Shown piece by piece: positions 41,316 to 48,034 of a stretch of DNA of 64,000 bases (its first letter is position 1; every line of letters starts with the position of its first letter). A model generated the notes under the pieces. That model did not search any database and had not been told where the DNA came from. It was given only the letters and a program-made list of their open reading frames with translations. A program made the position numbers and the translations under genes. Source of the DNA: Nocardiopsis sp. NRRL B-16309 (GTDB lineage: Bacteria; Actinomycetota; Actinomycetes; Streptosporangiales; Streptosporangiaceae); the NCBI RefSeq assembly GCF_001279585.1, contig NZ_LGEC01000066.1, forward strand, positions 30,002 through 94,001, written 5' to 3'.

Positions 41316-42274
41316 CACAGCCCACGCCCCCCATGGCCGTCACGGTCACCGGGCTGCGCAAGTCCTACGGCGACCACGTCGTCCTGGACGGCGTCGACCT
41401 GGAGATCCCCGCCGGAACGGTCTTCTCGCTGCTGGGACCCAACGGCGCCGGCAAGACCACCATCGTCAAGGTCCTGTCCACCCTCATCGGTGCCGACGGC
41501 GGCCGGGCCCGGGTCCTGGGACACGACGTGGCCACCGAGCCCGACGCGGTGCGCGCCGCGATCGGCGTCACCGGCCAGTACTCCGCGGTGGACGGCCTGC
41601 TCACCGGGCGGGAGAACCTGATGCTCATGGCCAGGCTGAACCGCCTGGGCCGGGCCCGCGGGCGGAGCCGCGCCACCGAGCTCCTGGAGCGCTTCGACCT
41701 GGCCGACGCCGCGAGGAAGCCCGCCGCCACCTACTCCGGAGGTATGCGCCGCCGGCTCGACCTGGCGATGACGCTGGTGGGCGAGCCGCGCCTGATCTTC
41801 CTCGACGAACCGACCACCGGACTGGACCCGCGCAGCCGCCGGGACATGTGGCAGATCGTCCGCGACCTCGTCGCGGACGGCGTCACGGTCTTCCTCACCA
41901 CGCAGTACCTGGAGGAGGCCGACCAGCTCGCCGACCGGATCGCGGTGCTCGACCACGGCACGATCGTGGCCGAGGGCACCGCCGCCGAGCTCAAGCGCCG
42001 GATCCCCGGCGGCCACGTGCGCCTGCGCTTCAACGCGGCCGACGAAATGGAGTCGGCGGCCCGGGCGCTGGGCGGCGAGGCCGACGCCGACGCGCTGGCG
42101 CTCCGGGTCCCCGGGGGAGGGGTCGCGTCGCTGCGCGACCTCCTGGACCGCCTCGACTCCGCGTCGATCACCCCCGAGGAGCTGTCGGTGGAGACGCCGG
42201 CCCTCGACGACGTCTTCCTCGCGCTCACGGGTCACCGCGGCGCCGACGACAACCGACAGAAGGTGAACCGATGA
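41312..42274 (+). CDS. DrrA-like ABC transporter ATP-binding protein
   Basis: A 320-residue ATPase of the daunorubicin-resistance (DrrA) class. Walker A SLLGPNGAGKTTIVKVLSTL, Q-loop GQYSAVDGLLTGRENL, signature ATYSGGMRRRLDLAM, Walker B LIFLDEPTTGLD and the C-terminal DUF4162-like region ending PALDDVFLALTGHRG. Partner of the permease with which it overlaps by 4 bp. Co-transcription with a P450 suggests export of the oxidised product or self-protection. Confidence 0.95.
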   Translation: MTQPTPPMAVTVTGLRKSYGDHVVLDGVDLEIPAGTVFSLLGPNGAGKTTIVKVLSTLIGADGGRARVLGHDVATEPDAVRAAIGVTGQYSAVDGLLTGRENLMLMARLNRLGRARGRSRATELLERFDLADAARKPAATYSGGMRRRLDLAMTLVGEPRLIFLDEPTTGLDPRSRRDMWQIVRDLVADGVTVFLTTQYLEEADQLADRIAVLDHGTIVAEGTAAELKRRIPGGHVRLRFNAADEMESAARALGGEADADALALRVPGGGVASLRDLLDRLDSASITPEELSVETPALDDVFLALTGHRGADDNRQKVNR

Positions 42275-43059
42275 CCGCCCTCACCCACGCCCTGGGAGAC
42301 TCGGGCACGATGGTGGCCCGCCAGCTGCGCCACCTGGTGCGCTACCCGTCCATGACCGTGCTCCTGGCCGGGATGCCGATCCTCTTCCTGCTGCTGTTCG
42401 TGTACGTGTTCGGCGGGGCCATGGGCGGCGGAGCCGACGGCACCGGCAACCGCGCCGCCTACCTCGACTACGTCGCGCCCGGGGTGATGCTCATCGCGGT
42501 GGCGAGCGCGTCCCAGGGAACGGCCATCTCGGTGGCCATGGACATGACCGAGGGCATCGTCGCCCGGTTCCGCACCATGGACATCGCCCGGGTGTCGGTC
42601 CTGACCGGGCACGTCGTCGGCAGCCTGGTCCAGTCGATGCTGAGCGTGACCCTGGTGACCGCCGTGGCTCTGCTCATCGGCTTCCGGCCGACCGCGGGCC
42701 CGGCGGAGTGGCTGGGTGCCGCCGGACTGCTGGTGATGGTCTCGTTCGCCCTCACCTGGCTGACGGTGGCGCTGGGCCTGGTCGCCAAGACCGTCGAGTC
42801 CGCGAGCAACCTGCCCATGCCGCTGGTCTTCCTGCCCTTCCTGGGCAGCGGCTTCGTCCCGACCGAGACGCTGCCGACCGCGCTGCGGTGGTTCGCGGAG
42901 TACCAGCCGTTCACGCCCATCATCGAGACCCTGCGCGGGCTGCTCATGGGCACGGCGATCGGCGACAGCGGCGTGGTCGCGGTCGCCTGGTGCGCGGCCA
43001 TCTCCCTGCTGTCCTACCTGTGGGCGAGGAAGCTCTACAACCGCGACCCGGCCGCCTGA
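42271..43059 (+). CDS. DrrB-like ABC-2 type permease
   Basis: A 262-residue ABC-2 permease with six membrane segments: LLAGMPILFLLLFVYVFGGA, GVMLIAVASASQGTAISVAM, GSLVQSMLSVTLVTAVALLI, GLLVMVSFALTWLTVALGLV, NLPMPLVFLPFLGSGFVPTE, VVAVAWCAAISLLSYLWARK. The conserved GFVPTETLPTALRWFAEYQP loop is typical of DrrB exporters. Forms the membrane half of the exporter with the upstream ATPase. A strong hairpin downstream ends the RHH-independent operon P450-ferredoxin-ABC. Confidence 0.95.
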   Translation: MTALTHALGDSGTMVARQLRHLVRYPSMTVLLAGMPILFLLLFVYVFGGAMGGGADGTGNRAAYLDYVAPGVMLIAVASASQGTAISVAMDMTEGIVARFRTMDIARVSVLTGHVVGSLVQSMLSVTLVTAVALLIGFRPTAGPAEWLGAAGLLVMVSFALTWLTVALGLVAKTVESASNLPMPLVFLPFLGSGFVPTETLPTALRWFAEYQPFTPIIETLRGLLMGTAIGDSGVVAVAWCAAISLLSYLWARKLYNRDPAA

Positions 43060-43133
43060 GGACCCGGGGCGCACACGGTCGCTGACCGCGGCGGTCGGCT
43101 GGGCACGGACGGCCGTGCCGCCCGTGAACGCAA

Positions 43134-43180
43134 AAGGCCCGATCCGGTGCGACCTCACTGAGTCGCCTGGATCGGGCCTT
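43134..43180. terminator. Strong bidirectional terminator
   Basis: AAGGCCCGATCC pairs with GGATCGGGCCTT (12 bp), with an inner GCGAC/GTCGC stem; A/T runs flank it, so it works in both directions. It ends the ABC operon and could also serve the tRNA-like remnant on the other strand. Confidence 0.85.
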
Positions 43181-43196
43181 CCGCGTCCCCCGAGGG

Positions 43197-43223
43197 GGTG
43201 ATTCTGTGTCCGAGGGGGGACTT
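43197..43223 (-). repeat. tRNA-Leu 3'-end remnant (possible distal att site)
   Basis: GTGTCCGAGGGGGGACTT (43206-43223) is identical to 54780-54797, the T arm and acceptor 3' strand of tRNA-Leu(GAG). Counting the flank GGTGAT, 24 of 27 bases match 54771-54797. The rest of the tRNA is absent. Confidence 0.75.
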
Positions 43224-43297
43224 CGACCATTCCCCCACACGGACCGAGTCCCCTGGTCCTGAGCACCGACCTGTTCCTGGACGGGCGGTGACCTGCG

Positions 43298-43851
43298 ATG
43301 GACTCTTCCCGCCGGTCCCGCTGGACGACCATCGCAGCCGTACTGATGTGGGCCGTCATCGCGGTCGTGGTGAGCTCGCCGACCCCACGATGTGGTCGAG
43401 GATCATCCACGCCTGGCCGTCCTTCGCGCTGATCGGCGCGTACGAGCTGCTCATGCGCGAGCTCCGCACCGCCGCGAAGAGCGTACGCACTGCTAACGCA
43501 TCGCGTACGCCTTCCGGGAACGAGAAGGGTCCCCTGTTCGAGGAATCCGGATCGTCTTCGGCCGGACAGCAGGAGAGGCGGCATCTGCGTGTCGTGAAGG
43601 CAGAGGGGGCTGCCGAGGCGGAGCCGATCGAGGAGGACAGGACGTTCGAGGATCGGGTTCCGCCCAAGGTGCAGCGGGACGCCTGGGCTTGGGCCGTGGA
43701 AAACCGGCAACAGGATGGTTCGCTGCCGACCGGTGAGCAGATCGCGGCGCGCTTCCACCGAAAGGAACGCTGGGGACGGCTGATCAAGCAGTGGGGACAG
43801 CAGGGGCGCCTCGACCAGCCACCTGTGTTGGCCTCTGCCGTGTCGAGGTAG
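43298..43851 (+). pseudogene. DUF2637 membrane protein, internally deleted
   Basis: The ATG at 43298 opens MDSSRRSRWTTIAAVLMWAV, the N-terminus and first membrane segment of DUF2637 proteins found on actinobacterial conjugative elements. After VVVSS the frame shifts and the sequence resumes in another frame with the family C-terminus: IHAWPSFALIGAYELLMREL, then a linker and DAWAWAVENRQQDGSLPTGE, QIAARFHRKERWGRLIKQWG. About 80 residues, including two membrane segments, are missing. The downstream frame itself opens at 43198 but has no sensible start. A decayed element gene. Confidence 0.7.
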
Positions 43852-43928
43852 CCACGGATTCGCAGTGACCTGTGCCGATGAGTATTCACCCAGGTCGGAG
43901 GGTTCCATTGAGGGATCTTCACGGCGGT

Positions 43929-43970
43929 TGGGAGCCGTTGGGAGACGTTCGCGTCTCCCAACGGCTCCCA
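43929..43970. repeat. 19-bp perfect hairpin with TTCG loop
   Basis: TGGGAGCCGTTGGGAGACG, loop TTCG, then its exact complement. No T-run follows. It lies between two DUF2637 remnants. Confidence 0.95.
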
Positions 43971-44011
43971 GTCCGGGAAGGTCCCTCGGTCACCAGGAAA
44001 GGGTGATCGGG

Positions 44012-44086
44012 ATGGAGTCCTCCCGTTGGTCACGACGGGTCACCATCGTGGGGTACAGCCGAGTACGCATCCTGTGTAGGGATTGA
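44012..44086 (+). pseudogene. Second DUF2637 N-terminal fragment
   Basis: MESSRWSRRVTIVG matches MDSSRRSRWTTIAA of the copy at 43298 in layout and in most bases, then homology ends abruptly near 44050, where an antisense radical SAM fragment begins. A truncated paralogue or a displaced 5' end. Confidence 0.5.
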
Positions 44087-44246
44087 TGACGTAGTCGATC
44101 GAGGGGATCCTCGATCTCTGGATCAGTGTCCTGGCTTCGATCTCGACGGGCTTGGCGCCCTTGTGGGGTGACTCCCAAGGCTTGTGGAACTGGACTCCAC
44201 ACCCGTCCCCGCTGTTTGGTCGATGATGACGCAGGGCCGCCGTCAC
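44043..44246 (-). pseudogene. N-terminal fragment of a SplB-like radical SAM protein
   Basis: On the minus strand, GAKPVEIEARTLIQRSRIPS followed by IDYVINPYTGCVLGC matches the start of radical SAM proteins of the spore-photolyase-like group, in which the next residues should be x-YCYA with the third cluster cysteine. Here the sequence instead reads TPRW and stops, so the cluster motif is cut and the enzyme cannot work. The break coincides with the DUF2637 fragment on the other strand, indicating a deletion joint. Confidence 0.6.
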
Positions 44247-44277
44247 ACGGTTTGCGTCCCTTCGGGAACGGTCTCGA

Positions 44278-44646
44278 TCAGGAGACGGCCGCGATGGCCC
44301 CGGCCCCGTTGAGGGTGAGCTGGTCGAACACGATCCGGTGCTCGACGATCTTGCCGTCGGCGACCCGGAACCACTCGCCCACCGGGGAGTAGGGCACCGG
44401 GGCTGTGGTGGCGTCGTAGTACATCAGCGCGGTGTCCTCGTCACCGAACGCCGAGACCAGCCGCGCCTCGACCAGGATTCCCAGGAACCCGGCGAGGAAG
44501 GGGCGGTAGGCGTCGGCGTCCTTGGGCCCCTCCGGGGTCTGGCTGGCCAAGTCGCCTGCGAAGTACTCCAGTGCCTCGTCGAGGTTCTTGTTCGACCAGG
44601 CCTTGTAGTAGGCGAGTGCGACGTCCAGCGCGGGGCTGTTGCTCAT
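44278..44646 (-). CDS. SnoaL/NTF2-like protein
   Basis: A 122-residue protein with the NTF2-like cone fold typical of SnoaL-like polyketide cyclases and ketosteroid-isomerase relatives: ALDVALAYYKAWSNKNLDEA, LEYFAGDLASQTPEGPKDAD, VSAFGDEDTALMYYDATTAP, VGEWFRVADGKIVEHRIVFD. The catalytic role is uncertain; many are binding proteins. ATG 44646 with GGAGG upstream; the longer frame to 44790 is not used because it would run into the promoter region. Divergent from the padR gene, with two operator-like repeats between. Confidence 0.85.
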   Translation of the reverse strand: MSNSPALDVALAYYKAWSNKNLDEALEYFAGDLASQTPEGPKDADAYRPFLAGFLGILVEARLVSAFGDEDTALMYYDATTAPVPYSPVGEWFRVADGKIVEHRIVFDQLTLNGAGAIAAVS

Positions 44647-44770
44647 GGTGATCGTCCTCCTGTGGTGAAAGGGATGGGGCGGGCATGCCTCCGACCGTGA
44701 TCCGTGCACGGCCGTCGTGCGTTTCATGTGGTCATGCGGATGGCCGGTCATCGGGTGCCCCGACGCCCTG

Positions 44771-44820
44771 TACCTCGAATCAAGGTACATCGAAGCGTAG
44801 CACCTCGAAACGAGGTATTC
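44771..44820. promoter_or_regulatory. PadR operators and promoter
   Basis: TACCT-N7-AGGTA (44771-44787) and ACCTCG-AAA-CGAGGT (44802-44816) are two inverted repeats sharing ACCTCGAA, 30 bp apart, between the divergent SnoaL and padR genes. TATTCT (44815-44820) could be the padR -10. Confidence 0.65.
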
Positions 44821-44843
44821 TGCTCACATGCGACGATGGGGAT

Positions 44844-45404
44844 GTGTTGGAACTCGCGATCCTGGGAAACCTCGCCGAGGGCCCGCTGCACGGCTACGAG
44901 CTGCGCCGCCGGGTCGAACGGCTGACCGGTTACAGTCGACCGGTCAGCGACGGCAGCCTCTACCCGGCGATCAATCGACTGGTCAAGCGCGGTTCGCTGA
45001 CCCGGCGCACCGAACCGGGCGCGGCGGCCGCCCGGAAGAACGTGCTGACCCTGACCGACGCCGGGCGTGCGGAGCTGTTGCAGCGTCTGCGCGAGCCCTC
45101 CCAACACGAGATCACCGACTTCACCCGGTTCCTCACGATCCTGGCGTTCCTGTCCCTGCTCCCGGACACCGAGGAGCAGCACGCTGTGCTGCGTCGGCGG
45201 CTGGAGTTCCTGGAGGCGCCCGCGAGCTTCTTCTACGAAGGAGACCGTCCGATGCGGGTGAGCGAGATCTCCGACCCCTACCGTCGCGGCATGCTGCTCA
45301 CCGCCCGTGCCGTCACCCGAGCCGAATGCGCCTGGATCCACGAGATCCTGGACGCTCAGGACACCGGCACGCCCCGGTGGACGGCGGAAGAACAGCAGGT
45401 CTGA
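44844..45404 (+). CDS. PadR-family transcriptional regulator
   Basis: A 186-residue PadR repressor: LELAILGNLAEGPLHGYELR, RRVERLTGYSRPVSDGSLYP, AINRLVKRGSLTRRTEPG and NVLTLTDAGRAELLQRL form the winged helix; the C-terminal dimerisation part has FTRFLTILAFLSLLPDTEEQ and ISDPYRRGMLLTARAVTRAE. The start is GTG 44844 (TTG 44847 is possible); GGGG upstream is a weak Shine-Dalgarno. It probably represses itself and the divergent SnoaL-like gene through the ACCTCGAA repeats. Confidence 0.88.
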   Translation: MLELAILGNLAEGPLHGYELRRRVERLTGYSRPVSDGSLYPAINRLVKRGSLTRRTEPGAAAARKNVLTLTDAGRAELLQRLREPSQHEITDFTRFLTILAFLSLLPDTEEQHAVLRRRLEFLEAPASFFYEGDRPMRVSEISDPYRRGMLLTARAVTRAECAWIHEILDAQDTGTPRWTAEEQQV

Positions 45405-45507
45405 CGCCCCTGTCCCGCGTGTCCATGGCCCGGTCAGCGGGCCCCGTCGGCCCTGGAACCGGTGCCCCCGCGGGTCACGCGGGAACATCACGTGAGGAAG
45501 GACGCCG

Positions 45508-46368
45508 ATGCCGCGACGCACACAGGTGGCACTGAACTTCGTGGAGCGGGGCGAGGGGACACCGATGCTGGCGTTGCACGGGTGGTGCCCCGACCACCGC
45601 CTGATGCTCGGCTGTCTGGAGCCGGTGTTCGCCCACCGCCCCGGCTACCGGCGCCTGTACCCGGACCTGCCCGGCATGGGCACGTCTGCGGCACCACAGG
45701 ACATCGCCGGTTCCGACGACATGCTCGCCGCCGTACAGGACTTCGTGGACGACCACATCGGCAGTGAGCCGTTCCTGCTCGTCGGCGAGTCCTACGGCGG
45801 CTACCTCGCCCGCGGTCTCGCACGGGCCCGCCGCGATCAGGTACTCGGCCTCGCCCTGATCTGCCCCATCGGCACGGACGTGGAACCGGACGAACGCGAC
45901 CTGCCCACACTGCGGGTCCTGCGCCCCGACCCCGAGCTGCTCGCCACCATGGACCACAGGACCGCGGAACTGTTCGCCGAGATCGCCGTCGTCCAGACAC
46001 CGCAGACCCTGAGGCGGACTCGCGAGGAGGTCATCCCCGGTCTGGAGGTGGCCGACACCGAAGCTCTGGCACGCATCCGGCGGAACTGGACGCTCACCCG
46101 GGATCCCGAGGACGGTGAGCCCTTCACACGCCCGACGTTGATCTTGGCCGGACGGCAGGACAACAGCGTCGGCTACCTCGACCAGTTCGCCCTGCTACCG
46201 CACTACCCGCGAGCGACCTACGCGGTCCTGGACACGGCCGGCCACAACCTGCAGATCGAGCAGCCGAACGTGTTCGACGCGCTCATGAGCGAATGGATCG
46301 ATCGGACCGCCGCTGAGCCCCGCGCCCGGCCGACCCAGGACCTTCAGGGACACCGAACGTCACGCTGA
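45508..46368 (+). CDS. Alpha/beta-fold hydrolase
   Basis: A 286-residue hydrolase. PMLALHGWCPDHRLML supplies the HG oxyanion motif, LYPDLPGMGTSAAPQD follows, the nucleophile is Ser95 in LLVGESYGGYLARGLARA, and the acid and base are expected in LAGRQDNSVGYLDQF (Asp) and DTAGHNLQIEQPNVFDALM (His). Similar proteins include esterases, lactonases and proline iminopeptidase-like enzymes. ATG 45508 with GAGGAAGGA upstream. It follows padR by 103 bp on the same strand; a joint transcript is possible. Substrate unknown. Confidence 0.9.
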   Translation: MPRRTQVALNFVERGEGTPMLALHGWCPDHRLMLGCLEPVFAHRPGYRRLYPDLPGMGTSAAPQDIAGSDDMLAAVQDFVDDHIGSEPFLLVGESYGGYLARGLARARRDQVLGLALICPIGTDVEPDERDLPTLRVLRPDPELLATMDHRTAELFAEIAVVQTPQTLRRTREEVIPGLEVADTEALARIRRNWTLTRDPEDGEPFTRPTLILAGRQDNSVGYLDQFALLPHYPRATYAVLDTAGHNLQIEQPNVFDALMSEWIDRTAAEPRARPTQDLQGHRTSR

Positions 46369-46428
46369 ACATGGTCAGACGCGAGCGGTGTTCCCTGTCA
46401 AGGTAAGAGCGGGGGACAGTGGCGACGG

Positions 46429-46640
46429 TCAGTCTGAGGCCGGGTGGCGCCGGACGGTGAGGATCTGCTGGGCGTGTCCGACGGGGCCGGTGGCGTCGTG
46501 CAGGACGGTGCTGGTGATGCCCTGGCCGGTGGGGCCGAAGAACCACCGTGGTGTCCAGGCCGTCGTGCGGCGCGGACACCGGTCGGCGAGCGAGTGCACG
46601 TTCAGGGAGGCGATGTACCCGCCTGGCCACACGTACTGGG
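46429..46640 (-). pseudogene. C-terminal fragment, possibly of a hot-dog thioesterase
   Basis: The minus strand reads GYIASLNVHSLADRCPRRTT, then GQGITSTVLHDATGPVGHAQ and QILTVRRHPASD before a stop. The last part looks like the C-terminal strand pair of acyl-CoA thioesterase-family proteins. No upstream half exists. The identity is uncertain. Confidence 0.3.
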
Positions 46641-46648
46641 GGGAATGA

Positions 46649-46897
46649 GCCGACGCGTGGCGCGGCGAGTTCCTCGGCCCTGACGGCCGCACGTCCGCCG
46701 ACACCCACCTCGGCACCGGTTTCCTCGCCACCGGCGACCTGCTTCCGGTTCTGGCCGACACCGGGCACGCCGATGTCGCCTACGACCTGCTCCTCCAGCG
46801 AAGCGCCCCCTCGTGGCTGTACATGCTTGACCACGGAGCGGCGGCCGTCTGGGAGGACTGGCCGGGTGTGGACGCTGCACGATCCCCTGGCGCATGA
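46649..46897 (+). pseudogene. Fragment of a GH78 alpha-L-rhamnosidase
   Basis: The frame reads AWRGEFLGPDGRTSADTHLG, TGFLATGDLLPVLADTGHAD, VAYDLLLQRSAPSWLYMLDH, GAAAVWEDWPG. The RTSADTHLxTGF and W-E-x-W blocks are characteristic of the catalytic barrel of alpha-L-rhamnosidases. Both the N-terminal bulk (several hundred residues) and the C-terminal end are missing, and a stop precedes the first codon. A relic with no function. Confidence 0.65.
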
Positions 46898-47004
46898 GGT
46901 CGACCAGGTTGGTGCCGCCGCCGAGGAACTTCGCGCCCGTTCGGCCGCGACCGCCCGGACGGCGGTCGCGACGTCGGACGGAGCACATGGGCGAATGACC
47001 TCAT
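46860..47004 (-). pseudogene. Frameshifted fragment of a molybdo-hydroxylase FAD subunit (CoxM/XdhB-like)
   Basis: From ATG 47004 on the minus strand, MRSFAHV, then in a second frame PSDVATAVRAVAAERA, then in a third KFLGGGTNLVDLMRQGI. Joined, these give the N-terminus of the FAD-binding subunit of xanthine/CO-dehydrogenase-type enzymes, with its GGGTNLVDLM FAD motif. At least two frameshifts and loss of the C-terminal 90 percent show decay. It meets the rhamnosidase fragment head-on near 46890. Confidence 0.6.
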
Positions 47005-47164
47005 CGTGCCGCCTCCGCCGGAGCCCGGGCCCGGGTCGCACTGGAGCCCGTCGTGAGCCACCTCCAACAGCACAGCGGTCATGGTGTCCTCCGTCGATGG
47101 GGTGAGCAACAGCGGCGCGAGGCGGTCCTCGCCGCCGCGCGAGAGCTCGGGGCCGAGAATGCCG

Positions 47165-48034
47165 TTATGTGCTCACGGCGAAGTCGGTGCCGGTCAGTTC
47201 CGCGGACAGCTCCCACAGGCGCTTGGCCGCCACCGGGTCGCTCGCGGCCGACGTCCGCCCTGCCAGCGTCGGGCCGCCGCGCATGCCGGAGATCCCGTCC
47301 GGCCCGGCAAAACTGCCACCGGGCAGGTCCTGGGTCGCCACCAGGAGCGTCGGCTGGGCGCCGGCCTCCGTGGTCTGCGCGATGACCTTGAAGAGCACCT
47401 CGTTGAGCCGGGCACTCGGGCCGGACCTGGGGCCGAGGTTCGACATCGCGAGGCCAGGGTGCGCGGCGAACGCACGCACTGTTGACCCGACTTCACTGAG
47501 CCGCCGCTGCAACTCGAGTGTGAAGAGCAGGTTCGCCAGTTTGGACTGACCGTAGGCCCGACGCGGGTTGTAGCCGCCGTCGAGGTTCAGGTTGTCGAAG
47601 TTCATCCCCCGGACCCACCGGTGCGCGGCCGCCGAGACCGTCACGACCCGGTCGGTGATGTGCGGCAGCAGCAGGTTGGTCAGTGCGAAGTGGCCCAGGT
47701 GGTTCGTGCCGAACTGCGTCTCGAACCCGTCCTTGGTGCGTCCCTCCGGCGTCATCATCACGCCCGCGTTGTTGATCAGCAGGTCCAGGCCGCCCTCCCA
47801 GGACGCGGCGAACTCCCGCACCGAGGTCAGGTCGGCGAGATCGAGACGACGGACCTCATGGCTGCCCGGGACCGTCGTCGCGGCCTCCTCGCCCTTGTCG
47901 AGGTTGCGTACGGCGAGCACGACGTGCGCGCCCGCCCGGGCCAGGGTCTGGGCCGTCGGGAGGCCGATGCCGCTGTTGGCACCGGTGACCACCGCGGTGC
48001 GGCCCGTCAGGTCAGGGATCTGGAGTGCGCTCAT
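47165..48034 (-). CDS. Short-chain dehydrogenase/reductase
   Basis: A 289-residue SDR of the retinol-dehydrogenase/WW-oxidoreductase-like type. NAD(P) motif AVVTGANSGIGLPTAQTLAR, LDLLINNAGVMMTPEGRTKD, catalytic Ser134, Tyr161 and Lys165 (RAYGQSKLANLLFTLELQRR), and AAHPGLAMSNLG. The start overlaps the stop of the MFS gene by 4 bp (ATGA), so it is the second gene of an MFS-SDR operon, whose promoter carries the operator shared with the ABC exporter. The likely role is modifying a toxic carbonyl compound exported by the MFS pump. Confidence 0.93.
   Translation of the reverse strand: MSALQIPDLTGRTAVVTGANSGIGLPTAQTLARAGAHVVLAVRNLDKGEEAATTVPGSHEVRRLDLADLTSVREFAASWEGGLDLLINNAGVMMTPEGRTKDGFETQFGTNHLGHFALTNLLLPHITDRVVTVSAAAHRWVRGMNFDNLNLDGGYNPRRAYGQSKLANLLFTLELQRRLSEVGSTVRAFAAHPGLAMSNLGPRSGPSARLNEVLFKVIAQTTEAGAQPTLLVATQDLPGGSFAGPDGISGMRGGPTLAGRTSAASDPVAAKRLWELSAELTGTDFAVST

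Noticed and set aside
43490..43520. Two GCGTACGC palindromes in the DUF2637 remnant as an operator
   Set aside because: They lie in former coding sequence with no promoter nearby.
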